A DNA stretch of 64,000 nucleotides from Acidobacteriota bacterium (GCA_018001935.1 JAGNHB010000019.1:19416-83415); one strand, 5' to 3'; shown: positions 55,701 through 63,970, counted from the stretch's first letter. Program-made: numbers and translations. The notes: a model not told the origin generated them from the letters alone.

Positions 55701-56989
55701 TCAACCCGGCGAACGTGACCATCAAGGGCGACACGGTCATCAGCGCACACTTCACGGCCTCGGGCGGTGAGGCACCCGCCGTCACGGCCCATCCGCAGGG
55801 TGCGGCGATCTGCGCCGGCGGCACCGCCGGGCTGACGGTCACCGCCACCGGCACGGCGCCCCTGCACTACCAGTGGTACCAGGGGAACAGCGGCGATACG
55901 GGCGCCGCCGTGGGGACGGACTCCGCCGCCTTCACCACTCCGGCCCTGTCCGTTTCCACTGCTTACTGGGTGCGGGTCACCAACGCCTACGGCAGCGACG
56001 ACAGCGACACCGCCCTGGTCACGGTGAACGCGGGGCCCGACATCTCCACCCACCCGCAGCCGGTCAGCATCCCCTCCGGTCAGACCACGACCCTCACCGT
56101 CACGGCCTCGGGCTCCCCGGTGCTGCACTACCAGTGGTACCAGGGGAACGCCGGCGACACGTCGACCCCCGTGGGGACCGACGCCTCCGCGTTCACCACG
56201 CCGGCCCTCACCGTGTCCACCTCCTACTGGGTCCGGGTGACCAACGGCTGCGGGACGGCCGACAGCCAGGCCGCCCTGGTGACCGTGGAAGGGCCCTGCA
56301 CCCCGCCCGAGATCACCACCCACCCGTCCGGGCAGTCGCTCTGCACGGGGGGGACGGTGGCTCTGAACGTGCTGGCCACCGGCACGGGGCCCCTGCACTA
56401 CCAGTGGTACCGCGGGAACGCCGGCAACACCACGTACCCGGTGGGCGCCGACGCGGCCAACTACACCACGCCGGCTCTCACGTCCTCGACCGCTTACTGG
56501 GTGCGGGTGACCAACGCCTGCGGGAGCGACGACAGCACCGCCGCCGCCCTCACCCTCCGGACCTCGACCGCCATCACGGTCCAGCCGGCCGACACCGGGG
56601 TGGACCCCGGCCAGACGGCCGGCCTGACGGTCACCGCGGTGGGGGAGGACCTCCATTACCAGTGGTACCAGGGGCTTTCCGGTAACACCTCGACGCCGGT
56701 GGGGAGTGATTCGCCGGCGTACACCACCCCGCCCCTGACCAGCGTGATGACCTTCTGGGTGCGGGTGACGGGAACTTGCGGCAGCGCCGACAGCCGGACG
56801 GTCACCGTCTCCGTGAGCGGCGACCTCAATGCCGACGGGGCCGTGAACGCCGCCGACCTTCTTCTCCTGGCGCAGATGCTGGCGGCGCACCCCGCTGGAG
56901 ACGACCTGTCCGCCGCGATGGCCGATCTGAACGAAGACGGCAGGGTGGACGCCCTGGATCTCCTCCGCCTCGCCCTGGCCCTCGTGTAG
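52757..56989 (+). CDS. Large secreted modular protein ending in a dockerin
   Basis: 1410 residues from ATG 52757 (AGGGAGG 6 bases upstream). Signal peptide MKQLLRWTMLALFLAVC then AAAQ. Modules in order: a glutamine-amidotransferase-like domain about 25-310 (FVENGGGLFCIADHNGSD), an Ig-like domain, an OB-fold-like domain about 410-610 (NDIYVQDASGAGVDVYNG), three InlB-type B-repeats (about 616-687, 692-760, 931-1000; FDHWSGD then MTGNKTVYAHF), a lamin-tail domain about 766-928 (YFSEYVEGSSTNKALEIYN), four Ig-like repeats 1004-1353 with HYQWYQGN, and two dockerin EF-hand loops 1354-1410 (DLNADGAVNAADL, DLNEDGRVDALDL). No catalytic site was identified. Surface binding or anchoring is inferred. Confidence 0.85.
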   Translation: MKQLLRWTMLALFLAVCFTPAAAQYRVLFDNSKAQTAGNADWKIDDNEPTPSPTNPASESQWIGGISSWGFELYQASGAMGTYTITQLPAGSTITYGNTSDPLDLSHFQVFVCCEPNIRFTDAEKTALLNFVENGGGLFCIADHNGSDRNGDGWDSPHIWNDLFDNNPRAVTNIFGVKFNNNSVSGSYTSIRTDQSQPEDIALFTGPFGNVTGIAYHAGSAMTVDTGGNPYARGQIWQSSSQLSTQVVLATSRFGTGRIAFAGDSSPADDGTGAAGDELYDGWNESGVTDRELFLNLTKWLAEGSGPVDPYPVIATPTTTPATPLPNQVVTVQAEITDNGTVASANLSYRRAHESSFTTVAMAHGAGNTWSGSIPGYDNTLVVYKVDATDDQAQTAVSSTFTYQLGSVTIADIRTPVDANGNNLNNGLTVTVRGNATAPTANCFSASGQNDIYVQDASGAGVDVYNGSSASPAVVLGDDTLVTGVVGQFYGKLQLAIGAAGTSISVMGPGSAPAATVVTCSQVTEATEGKLIRIENVTVVSGTFPPSGSSGSVTIQDGTGTTTLFIDKDGLIDGTATPSGLFNVTGLGSQYDSASPYDTGYQIMPRFTSDITTGTGTSYTLTTGVAAGQGTVSPAGSNVYAENTVVEVTATPSAGWLFDHWSGDASGSTNPTSVTMTGNKTVYAHFVASGVTYTLTTDVAEGSGSVSPAGTTVQAEGAIVPVTAIPGSGYAFDHWSGDLSGSANPGSVTMNGNKTVHAHFIEYTPTRDLYFSEYVEGSSTNKALEIYNETGVAVNLGTGGYTVEFYQNGASSPSQTCTLSGTVADGDVFVVADNLLAAYADQIYAIPFNGDDAVVLKKGSTVLDVIGQVGIDPGSYWSGAGGSIKTQDMTLRRKTTVHAGDANGSDAFDPSVQWDGFPVDTFGGLGSHAATYNLQTQVAEGTGTVSPSGTSSQNYNAVVQVTATPAGGFTFDHWSGGLTGSVNPANVTIKGDTVISAHFTASGGEAPAVTAHPQGAAICAGGTAGLTVTATGTAPLHYQWYQGNSGDTGAAVGTDSAAFTTPALSVSTAYWVRVTNAYGSDDSDTALVTVNAGPDISTHPQPVSIPSGQTTTLTVTASGSPVLHYQWYQGNAGDTSTPVGTDASAFTTPALTVSTSYWVRVTNGCGTADSQAALVTVEGPCTPPEITTHPSGQSLCTGGTVALNVLATGTGPLHYQWYRGNAGNTTYPVGADAANYTTPALTSSTAYWVRVTNACGSDDSTAAALTLRTSTAITVQPADTGVDPGQTAGLTVTAVGEDLHYQWYQGLSGNTSTPVGSDSPAYTTPPLTSVMTFWVRVTGTCGSADSRTVTVSVSGDLNADGAVNAADLLLLAQMLAAHPAGDDLSAAMADLNEDGRVDALDLLRLALALV

Positions 56990-57143
56990 AGAGGCATCCC
57001 GAGAGGGAGCCCCACCCTCCTGTCGAGGGTGGGGACGGCTCCCCCCGGTCAGCACCATGGCTGGGCACGGGCCGGGAACGGTTTCCGAGAGCTGAGGCCT
57101 ACGAAGATCAGGCTGCCGATTTGTTCTCGGGCCGCAGGGATCG

Positions 57144-57578
57144 TCAGCGGGTGTCGGTCGGGTTGGCCTTTCCCTTTCCGGCACCCTCGGCCTTCACCCG
57201 GACTGTGACCTCGCCGTTGGCCACCGCGTAGTCACCCTTCAATACGGTGATGGCCGCGTACCCCACGGCGGCGGCGCTGTCGGGGGTGATCTGGCAACGG
57301 ATGTTCTCACTCACCCGGAGGACCTTGCGGCCGTCCTGTTCGAGCAAGGCCGTTTCGGGGGGCGGCTGGAGGAAGCGGATTTTCATCTGGCCGCCGCGAA
57401 GGGCGGCGTCGGCGTTGGCGCCGTCCGCCCGGGTGTCGATGACGATGCGACAGAGGCCGAACCCCCGGCAGTTCGGGGGGGCGCCGAAGTAAATGGTGAG
57501 GGAGAAGGCCGACACGGCCGTGGTGAAGAAACAGACGGCCAGGAGGCCGGTCAGGAGATACGTGATACGGTTTTTCAT
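57144..57578 (-). CDS. Hypothetical secreted protein
   Basis: 144 residues with signal peptide (about 5-24, TGLLAVCFFTTAVSAF). Mature part has two Cys in PPNCRGFGLCRIV and one in IRCQITP, mixed beta character, and a Lys/Gly-rich tail. I recognise no family. GGGAGGGA precedes the ATG. It converges on the dockerin gene and lies downstream of a broken cation-efflux gene on the same strand. Confidence 0.65.
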   Translation of the reverse strand: MKNRITYLLTGLLAVCFFTTAVSAFSLTIYFGAPPNCRGFGLCRIVIDTRADGANADAALRGGQMKIRFLQPPPETALLEQDGRKVLRVSENIRCQITPDSAAAVGYAAITVLKGDYAVANGEVTVRVKAEGAGKGKANPTDTR

Positions 57579-57638
57579 GGATTCCCTCCCAAGGGTCTTT
57601 CCGGAGTGATGCGAAGGGAGGGAAATCGATTCGGGTGA

Positions 57639-58015
57639 TCAAGCGGATTCGGAGATTATCCGGCACCCGTTGTCGCAGGCCTTGTGGTCGCAGCCGGCCT
57701 CGGCGCACGGTTCGACGTGGATAATCACGCTGGTGCCGGGGTAGCGGGCACGGATACTGGCGGAAAGGTCGCTGACGAGACGGTGGGATTCCTCCTGGAG
57801 TCGGTCTCCTTCCCGACCTTGAACAGCATCCGCGAGACGATGAAGTTGGCCACGGCGGAGATCAGCATGATGACGATGCCCCACAGGGGGGCGTCGAGGG
57901 GTTCCCGGTGGATGAGCTTGAGGATCGCCTCGTAGATGATCCAGATGCCCGCCACGAAGATCAGCAGGGCCACGCGGGCCTTGCGGCGCTGGTTTTTCCG
58001 GGGGTCAGGTCCCAT
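57639..58015 (-). pseudogene. Remnant of a cation diffusion facilitator (CDF) transporter
   Basis: Two frames together give CDF-like sequence. The first (from 58015) reads VALLIFVAGIWIIYEAILKL then ANFIVSRMLFKVGKETDS, two membrane helices of the family. The second, shifted by one, reads EESHRLVSDLSASIRARYPG then VIIHVEPC, the C-terminal cytoplasmic metal-binding part. The first two helices, the metal-site helices with His and Asp between the two parts, and continuous frame are all missing, so the gene is broken by deletion and frameshift (switch near 57790). A normal CDF protein is about 300 residues. Confidence 0.7.
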
Positions 58016-58048
58016 GGTTTGTCCTCCGGTGGAAAGGCTCTCTCATGC

Positions 58049-59284
58049 TCATCCCGGGTGTGTCCCGGCATTGGGGTCGGAGACGTCCGGCCGGCCGGCT
58101 TCGGGAGAGGTCGCACCCTCCCGGTCATTGGCGGGGCCTTCGTCCGTTGCCCCGGGGATCTCCACGACGTCTCTTCCCCGGAGGAATACCGACTGCAACG
58201 ACAGGCAGAGTTGGCGGTCGAGCAGGAGGTAGAGCAGGGTTACGACCACCTGGGGGAGGATGAGAGGAAGAGCGCCCGTCCATGAGCCCGGGTGTCTCGC
58301 GGTACTCGCCGGGAAATCGATGACCAGGAGCGCCAGGAGCACCCCGACGAAGTGGAAGGCGATCAGGCGCACGTAAAGTCGGGTACGCCCGCTCCGGGCC
58401 AGGTTGTGCGTCGCCCGGACCCACCCGTAGAGGTAGCAGAGCGGGATCAGCACCAGGAAGAGCCCGAGCTCGAACCCCGGGAGGGTGGCCGGGGCGCCCG
58501 TCCCCAGGGCCGTGCGTATCCCGTAGGGCAGGAAGGACCACGAGGCCACGACGGTGAGGGAAGCCGGCCCGCCGGATCCCACGAGGAGGGGCAGCACCCA
58601 GAGGCTGACGACCAGGTATCCGATCACGGCCGCCGCGCGAAGGGACGCCAGTCTGGAGACAGCCCGGTCATGCCCTGCCGGGGCGGCCGGAGCGTTTTGC
58701 CTGTCGCCCTCCCTTCCCGTTTCCGAGGGGAGCGTCTCTTCGCTCTGCGGCGCCCTGGTTTCCGGGGAGTTCCGGCCCGGAGCCAGGAACTCCTGCATCG
58801 AGAGACAGAGGGAGCGGTCCAGCAGGCAGAAGATCACCAGGTAGACCAGTTGGGGGATGGCGTAACCGACGTGCCCGATCCAGGACACCAGGAAGGACCG
58901 GCTCATGCCCTCGGCGGGCATGGGACCGACGAATCCGAGCATGATCAGTGCCCCGGCGAAGTGGAAGGCAACGAGCCGGTCGAAGAGGAAAACCCGCCCC
59001 TTCCGTGCCCAGTGGACGGGCAGCTGCAGCCAGAGGTAGAAATAGGCGGGGATGACCAGGAACAGGAGCAGCCTGAAAATGCTCAGGAAGCCCTCTTCGG
59101 GAAGGGTGACGGACAGGCTTCTCAGAATGCCCGCGGGGAGGCCGGACCAGGACAGGAGAAACGCCGCGGGGGAGAAAACCCACGAATGATGTTCTCCCCG
59201 GAGCAGCCCCCAGGTCACCAGGCTGACCACCACGTAGCAACTCATGAGAAGGACACGAATGATCATCAGGGAGGAAAAGGTCAT
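58049..59284 (-). CDS. Hypothetical membrane protein with internal duplication
   Basis: 411 residues made of two similar halves. First half about 1-165 ends FHFAGALIMLGFVG, then PQLVYLVIFCLLDRSLCLSM; second half about 205-375 ends FHFVGVLLALLVIDF, then PQVVVTLLYLLLDRQLCLSL. Each half has about five membrane segments; a charged linker (about 168-205) joins them and the C-terminal 35 residues are disordered. I recognise no family. Start at 59284 has only weak ribosome pairing. An OmpA-family gene lies upstream on the same strand. Confidence 0.7.
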   Translation of the reverse strand: MTFSSLMIIRVLLMSCYVVVSLVTWGLLRGEHHSWVFSPAAFLLSWSGLPAGILRSLSVTLPEEGFLSIFRLLLFLVIPAYFYLWLQLPVHWARKGRVFLFDRLVAFHFAGALIMLGFVGPMPAEGMSRSFLVSWIGHVGYAIPQLVYLVIFCLLDRSLCLSMQEFLAPGRNSPETRAPQSEETLPSETGREGDRQNAPAAPAGHDRAVSRLASLRAAAVIGYLVVSLWVLPLLVGSGGPASLTVVASWSFLPYGIRTALGTGAPATLPGFELGLFLVLIPLCYLYGWVRATHNLARSGRTRLYVRLIAFHFVGVLLALLVIDFPASTARHPGSWTGALPLILPQVVVTLLYLLLDRQLCLSLQSVFLRGRDVVEIPGATDEGPANDREGATSPEAGRPDVSDPNAGTHPG

Positions 59285-59431
59285 GAGCGTTCACCGGTAC
59301 GATTGCGATGCCGCCTGATCCGTGACGGAGGAATCGGAAAAGGATCGCGAATCCGCTGCGCCACACGAGCGGGGTCTGCGACCCGGGTGCCGATACTTCT
59401 GCATCATCTGCAAAAGCTCATCTCAGGGGGA

Positions 59432-60298
59432 TCACTGCTTTACGATCTCCACCCGGCGGTTCTTCGCGCGGCCGGCCTCGGTGCGGTTGTCGGCCACGGG
59501 CTTCTCCTGGCCCCATCCCACGGACTTGAGCCGGCCGGCTTCCACGCCGCGGGACACCAGGGCGCTCACAACGGCCCGGGCGCGCTCCTCGCTGAGTTTC
59601 TTGTTGGCCTCCGGCGTGCCGGTGTTGTCGGTGTGCCCTTCCACGCTTACCTTGAGCGCGGGGTTCGCTTTCAGCATGTCGGCGGTCTGGTCGAGCACGG
59701 GGAAACTGTCCGCCTTGATGGTGGCCTTGCCGGTGTCGAAATTGACGTCGATGGCCACGAAGCCGTCCTTCTCCAGGGCGTCGAACAGTTCGGAGGCCTT
59801 CACGTCCTGCCGCATGGCCTGCTTTTCGATGGCCGTGATGTAGTACTCGCCGTCCGACGTGCACCGCAGGTCGATCCAGATCTCCTTGTCGCCCTTGGTC
59901 AACCGGGCGGAAATGCTGTCGGACTGGAAATGGTCCTCGTAGGCTTCGCTCTCCACCGGCCCGGAGTGGAAGATCGTCCCGCCCGCCGCCTTGATGGCGT
60001 TGGTGTAGTTCCGGATGATCTGCAGGTTGCTGGCGGGCATCCGTCCCTCCTCGGGGTTGTAGCGGCGCACCCATTTCCGGCCCTCGACGGCCTGCATGGT
60101 TTTCCCGTTGAAGAAGCGGAAGCTGTCGAACTCCACGTCCTCCTCCGCCGAGAAACTGTACCGGTCCAGGCGGGAGAGGTAAGGGAAGTCCTTCGCTTCC
60201 GTCTCCGTTGCCGGAGTCTCCGTATCCTCCTGGGCCGCCAGGGGAACCACCCCGAAGCCAAGGATCAGCAGGCTCAGCGTAAGAAACCGGACTTTCAT
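59432..60298 (-). CDS. OmpA-family outer-membrane/peptidoglycan-binding protein
   Basis: 288 residues from ATG 60298 (GAGGAGGG 8 bases upstream). Signal peptide (about 4-22, LTLSLLILGFGVVPLAAQ). A central domain of about 130 residues of unknown fold (KWVRRYNPEEGRMPASN, GTIFHSGPVESE) precedes a typical OmpA_C domain about 185-288: VEGHTDNTGTPEANKKLS, ERARAVVSALVSRGV and GRAKNRRVEIV. The C-terminal domain binds meso-diaminopimelate of peptidoglycan. No beta-barrel is seen. Confidence 0.88.
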   Translation of the reverse strand: MKVRFLTLSLLILGFGVVPLAAQEDTETPATETEAKDFPYLSRLDRYSFSAEEDVEFDSFRFFNGKTMQAVEGRKWVRRYNPEEGRMPASNLQIIRNYTNAIKAAGGTIFHSGPVESEAYEDHFQSDSISARLTKGDKEIWIDLRCTSDGEYYITAIEKQAMRQDVKASELFDALEKDGFVAIDVNFDTGKATIKADSFPVLDQTADMLKANPALKVSVEGHTDNTGTPEANKKLSEERARAVVSALVSRGVEAGRLKSVGWGQEKPVADNRTEAGRAKNRRVEIVKQ

Positions 60299-60394
60299 CG
60301 GAATGCCCTCCTCGAGAGATCGCCGGCGCCTCGGGGCACCGGATGGGGGCATTGTAAGGAATCCGGCGGGAAAGTGCAACGGCCGCTTCCGGGT

Positions 60395-60544
60395 AAACCA
60401 CTAATTTCACTAATAATCACTAATAACGGGACCAAAAACGTTCCAGGACGGTTTTACAAACAAATGAGTTACAACATCGGAAGAGCTGAGTCTCCGACTT
60501 TTTTCGACCCCATCATTAGTGAACATTAGTGCAATTAGTGGTTT
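60395..60544. repeat. 150-base inverted-repeat element (ATTAGTG-type)
   Basis: Left end AAACCACTAATTTCACTAAT and ATCACTAATA (60395-60425) is the reverse complement of the right end (60514-60544) at 27 of 31 positions. Each arm is itself made of ATTAGTG units spaced by 10 bases. The inside has CGGAAGAGCTGAGTCTCCG, a small hairpin. No coding capacity. It occupies most of the gap between the OmpA-family and TetR genes. Confidence 0.75.
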
Positions 60545-60694
60545 GAAATAAAAACGGCTTTTTTTTATCCTTTTTGTTGAGGAGGGTCGCAACAATTCCC
60601 GTGGACCTGTCGTATAATAGAACAAGAATTCTAATTCTAATCAGAGTTGGGATTCGATCCGGGATTGAGATCGACGTTTGAAAGAGGGTAAGGC

Positions 60695-61396
60695 ATGAAG
60701 AAACAATCGGATGGAGAACCGGTGTCCCCCGGCGGCCTGACCCGGGCGCCCCGCCAGACCCGCAGCGAGCGGTCCCTGCAGCGGATCCTCGACGCCACCG
60801 AGCGAATCCTGGAGACGAAGGATTTCGCCGAGGTCACGGTCAACGAGATCGTCCGGGAGGCCCGCTCGTCGGTGGGGGTCTTCTACTCCCGCTTCCCGGA
60901 CAAGATGGCCCTCCTCCACGTCCTGGACGAGCGTTTCGTCGCCGCCGTGGAGGCGGACGTGGAAGAGTTCGTCCGGCAGCACCGGGAGGCGCCCCTGGCG
61001 GAGGCCGTGACGGAACTGGTCCGCTTCGTCTGGCGGACCTACACCCGCAGGAAGGGGATGCAGCGGTCCCTCATCCTGCGGGTGCGGCTGTCGCCCAACG
61101 ACCGCTTCCAGGCCGCCGGCCGCCGCCTGGTCCGGTGCATCGATACGGTCTGCGACCTCCTCCGGGAACGGCGCGCCGAGATCCGGCACCCCGACCCGGC
61201 CTGCGCCCTCCGCCTGGGGATGACGCTGGTGGTGGCGGCCGTGAAGGAGATGGTGGTCTTCGCGCAGACGACGCTGCTCGACCTGCCGGAGTACGCCTCG
61301 GAGGAAGCCCTCGTTCGGGCCTTGGCGGAGGTGTGGCTGTCATACCTCGAAAACGGGGCGGCCTCGCCCCTTCCGGCCCGGGTGAAACAGGGATGA
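60695..61396 (+). CDS. TetR/AcrR-family transcriptional regulator
   Basis: 233 residues. N-terminal helix-turn-helix about 25-75 (SLQRILDATERILETKDFAE, VTVNEIVREARSSVGVFYSR, FPDKMALLHVL) in the TetR pattern, followed by a helical ligand-binding domain with no assignable ligand. GAGGGTAAGGC precedes the ATG. A TATAAT at 60613-60618 may be its -10, without a good -35. TTGTTG at 60574-60579 and CAACAA at 60590-60595 form a small dyad that could be an operator. Adjacent genes are not divergent from it, so its target is not obvious. Confidence 0.88.
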   Translation: MKKQSDGEPVSPGGLTRAPRQTRSERSLQRILDATERILETKDFAEVTVNEIVREARSSVGVFYSRFPDKMALLHVLDERFVAAVEADVEEFVRQHREAPLAEAVTELVRFVWRTYTRRKGMQRSLILRVRLSPNDRFQAAGRRLVRCIDTVCDLLRERRAEIRHPDPACALRLGMTLVVAAVKEMVVFAQTTLLDLPEYASEEALVRALAEVWLSYLENGAASPLPARVKQG

Positions 61397-61540
61397 ACCA
61401 CGAAATATACGAACGGGATTCCGGGGCCGAGGCAGGCTTTTCACGACGGCTACGATTCCCCGGGTCGGGCTCTAAACCCCTTCAGCCTAAAAAGCTAAAA
61501 GCCTTTTTGGAACCACGAACCACACGAAAAGGGCCCGGAC
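61396..61540. repeat. ACCACGAA-type repeats between TetR and hydrolase genes
   Basis: AACCACGAAATATACGAACG at 61396-61416 and AACCACGAACCACACGAAAA at 61511-61531, with a part in between that shows no coding pattern. Confidence 0.55.
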
Positions 61541-61616
61541 GCGAAGATGAGTTGTTGTCCAAAACGATGACCACTTCGCGATCAAAGGAAAATTCTGAAT
61601 AACCCGGGAGGAAAAC

Positions 61617-63548
61617 ATGTCGAGTTCATACAAGGGGAAATTGCACCGGTTTGCCGCTGTCGCCCTGATCCTGACTTTCGGAGGCCTGTTCGCAAGCGCC
61701 CCGGTGAAAGCGGTTGAGCCGCCGGCCGGGGCGGCCGCTTCCCGGGGGCCCGTCGACCCGGCGGAGTTCGCGAAGGCCGTGGACGCCTTCTTCGCCCGGG
61801 AGATGGAAGCCCGTCACATCCCCGGCGCGGTCTTCGTCCTGGTGAAGGACGGCCGGGTCTTCTATGCCAAGGGGTACGGCTACGCCTCGCTGGAGAGCCG
61901 CAAGCCCGTGGACCCCGAAACCACGTATTTCAAGGCCGGGTCCATCTCGAAGGTGTTCACCGCCACGGCCGTCACGCAACTGGCCCAGCGCGGCGCCGTG
62001 AAGATGGACGAGGACGTCAACCGCTACCTGAAATCCCTCCAGGTCCCCGGGACCTTCGCCCGGCCGGTCACCCTGGACGCGCTCCTGACGCACAGCGCGG
62101 GCTTCGCCGAGTGGATCTACGGCCAGCACGTCCTCGACCCGTCCCGGATCGAGCCCCTCGGGCGCTACCTGGCCCGCCGGCTGCCGCCGCGCATCACGGC
62201 CCCGGGAGAGGTTTTCAGCTACAACGATCACGGCATGTCCCTGGCCGGTCTCGTGGTGGAGGAGGTCTCCGGTCTTCCCTTCGCCGACTACCAGGAAAAG
62301 AACATCCTTCGGCCCCTGGGGATGACCCGCAGCACCTTCCGCCAGCCGGTGCCGGCCGCCTGGATGCCGGACATGGCGACGGGCTACCAGTCCGCGGGGG
62401 GGCGGTGCGCACCCGAGCCCCCGGATTACTGCATGACCGTGCCGGCCGCCTGCCTGGTGTCCACGGGGACCGACATGGCGAAGTTCATGATCGCCCAGCT
62501 GCAGAAGGGCGCCCTGGGGGATGCCCGGATCCTGGAGCCGTCCTGGGCCGGGGAGATGCAGCGCCGCCATTTCGGCTGTCACCCCCGGTTGCGCGGGCGG
62601 GCCTGGGGCTTCGCGGAAAGCGTCCAGAACGACCGGCGCGGCCTCTTCCACGACGGGGCCATGCCCGGCATCCTGAGCCGGATGTACCTGCTGCCGGAGG
62701 AGAACTGGGGCTTTTTTGTCTCCTACAACTGCTTCGACATGGGTTTCAAGAACGAACTGACCGCGTTCGTCCTCGACCGCTACTGCCCGGCCAGCACGGA
62801 TTTCTCCGCGTTGAAACCCTGGGCGGGGGCCGACAGGGACCTCGCGAAATTCGCCGGGTACTACCGGCAGGTGGAAGGCCTGACACCGTCTCTCCTGAAA
62901 CTGAAATACCTGGGGGACCAGGTGAAGGTGACGGCGTCGGGCGACGGTCTGAAACTCTTCGGACAGCGCTTCGTGGAAATCGAGCCCCTGTTTTTCCGCA
63001 CGCCGGAGGACGGGGGCCGGGTGAGCTTCCGGCTGGGGCCGGACGGGAGGGTCCGCTACCTGTTCATCGGGACCGGCGCGTTCGAGAAGCTGGATTGGTA
63101 CGAGACGTCACCGGTCCAGCACGCCGTCCTGGGCTTTTTCTCCGTCATCTTCCTGTCGTTCGTCCTGGTGTGGCCCGCCCGGAAACTCTTCCGGAAATTC
63201 CGGCCCACGGGGGGGGCGCCTCCCGCCCTTCGCCGCGGGCGCTTCCTGGCCTTCGTCTACAGCCTCTCGAGCCTGGCGTCCGTGGTCGGGATCTACCTCT
63301 ACTTCGAGAAGGCACAGGCCGACTATTTCTCCTTCATGCGGGGCTACACGTTCTGGCTGAACGTCTGCCTGGTCCTGAACCTGGTCAACCTGCCGCTGGC
63401 GGCCCTCGCCCTGGGATACACGCTCACCGGCTGGCGGAAGCGCAGCGTGTCGGTCGCCGAGCGGGTGCACTTCACCCTCTTCGCCCTGGCCGTCGTGGCC
63501 TCCACCGCCTTCCTGCACTACTGGAACCTCCTGGGTTTCAAGTACTGA
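61617..63548 (+). CDS. Serine beta-lactamase-fold hydrolase with four-helix membrane tail
   Basis: 643 residues (GGGAGGAAAAC before ATG). Signal peptide about 10-32, then a class C beta-lactamase/DD-peptidase fold about 45-400: nucleophile motif S109-I-S-K112 in KAGSISKVFTATAV, YND at 202-204 in FSYNDHGMSLAG in place of YxN, and HDGAMPG near 344 for the third motif. A domain of about 100 residues follows, then four membrane helices about 500-640 (VLGFFSVIFLSFVLVW to LFALAVVASTAFLHYW). Typical of secreted esterase/peptidase-like beta-lactamase relatives rather than resistance enzymes. Substrate unknown. Confidence 0.85.
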   Translation: MSSSYKGKLHRFAAVALILTFGGLFASAPVKAVEPPAGAAASRGPVDPAEFAKAVDAFFAREMEARHIPGAVFVLVKDGRVFYAKGYGYASLESRKPVDPETTYFKAGSISKVFTATAVTQLAQRGAVKMDEDVNRYLKSLQVPGTFARPVTLDALLTHSAGFAEWIYGQHVLDPSRIEPLGRYLARRLPPRITAPGEVFSYNDHGMSLAGLVVEEVSGLPFADYQEKNILRPLGMTRSTFRQPVPAAWMPDMATGYQSAGGRCAPEPPDYCMTVPAACLVSTGTDMAKFMIAQLQKGALGDARILEPSWAGEMQRRHFGCHPRLRGRAWGFAESVQNDRRGLFHDGAMPGILSRMYLLPEENWGFFVSYNCFDMGFKNELTAFVLDRYCPASTDFSALKPWAGADRDLAKFAGYYRQVEGLTPSLLKLKYLGDQVKVTASGDGLKLFGQRFVEIEPLFFRTPEDGGRVSFRLGPDGRVRYLFIGTGAFEKLDWYETSPVQHAVLGFFSVIFLSFVLVWPARKLFRKFRPTGGAPPALRRGRFLAFVYSLSSLASVVGIYLYFEKAQADYFSFMRGYTFWLNVCLVLNLVNLPLAALALGYTLTGWRKRSVSVAERVHFTLFALAVVASTAFLHYWNLLGFKY

Positions 63549-63553
63549 AGGGG

Positions 63554-63579
63554 GTGGCGCAAGCTTCAGCTTGCGCGGA
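63554..63579. repeat. Hairpin GCGCAAGCTTCAGCTTGCGC after stop codon
   Basis: Perfect 9-base stem with 2-base loop starting 6 bases after the stop. Same frame as the element at 15127-15152 with paired changes in the stem (AA/TT for CG/CG). Confidence 0.6.
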
Positions 63580-63909
63580 ATATCCCGGCCGTGTCCCAAG
63601 CTTGCGCAGGTTATGGCCACGGGGCCCGAGTTCCCGATCAACGAGCGCCGGACGATGTTTCCGGCGCCGCCTCCGGGGCGCCCGGGGATTCTAATCATCC
63701 CGTTACCGGCGGGAGCACCCCTTCCGGGGGAGCACCCGCCGGCTAATGTCCGCAGTCCCTCCGGGACAGATCCGTGTGTCGGGCACCGAGTGGGACGTGA
63801 ACACCAGGCATCGGACCGGAAACGGAGACCAGGCCGGGCGCTTGCAAACTGCAAGACATCCGAGACTGGTTTTATTACCCCTACAACGTCACATGAGGAT
63901 AAACAGCTG
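63580..63909. other. Gap without a supported gene
   Basis: About 330 bases after the hydrolase gene. A partial copy of the AAGCTTGCGC motif at 63598-63607 is the only structure I see; no ribosome site with an open frame. Confidence 0.5.
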
Positions 63910-63939
63910 TTGAATAAATCAGGGCACTTCAATTATAAT
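63910..63939 (+). promoter_or_regulatory. Sigma-70-type promoter at right edge
   Basis: TTGAAT at 63910-63915, 18-base spacer, perfect TATAAT at 63934-63939, 32 bases before the GTG at 63971. Confidence 0.6.
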
Positions 63940-63970
63940 ACCTCCAGTCCAAGGGGAGGAGGTAACCGAA

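Noticed and set aside
53018..57184. Long minus-strand frame opposite the dockerin protein gene
   Set aside because: Antisense to a protein with clear repeats and domains; composition is Gly/Arg/Val-rich without motifs.
61617..63548. Antibiotic-resistance beta-lactamase
   Set aside because: YND replaces YxN, there is an extra domain and membrane tail, and the family is mostly esterase/peptidase-like.
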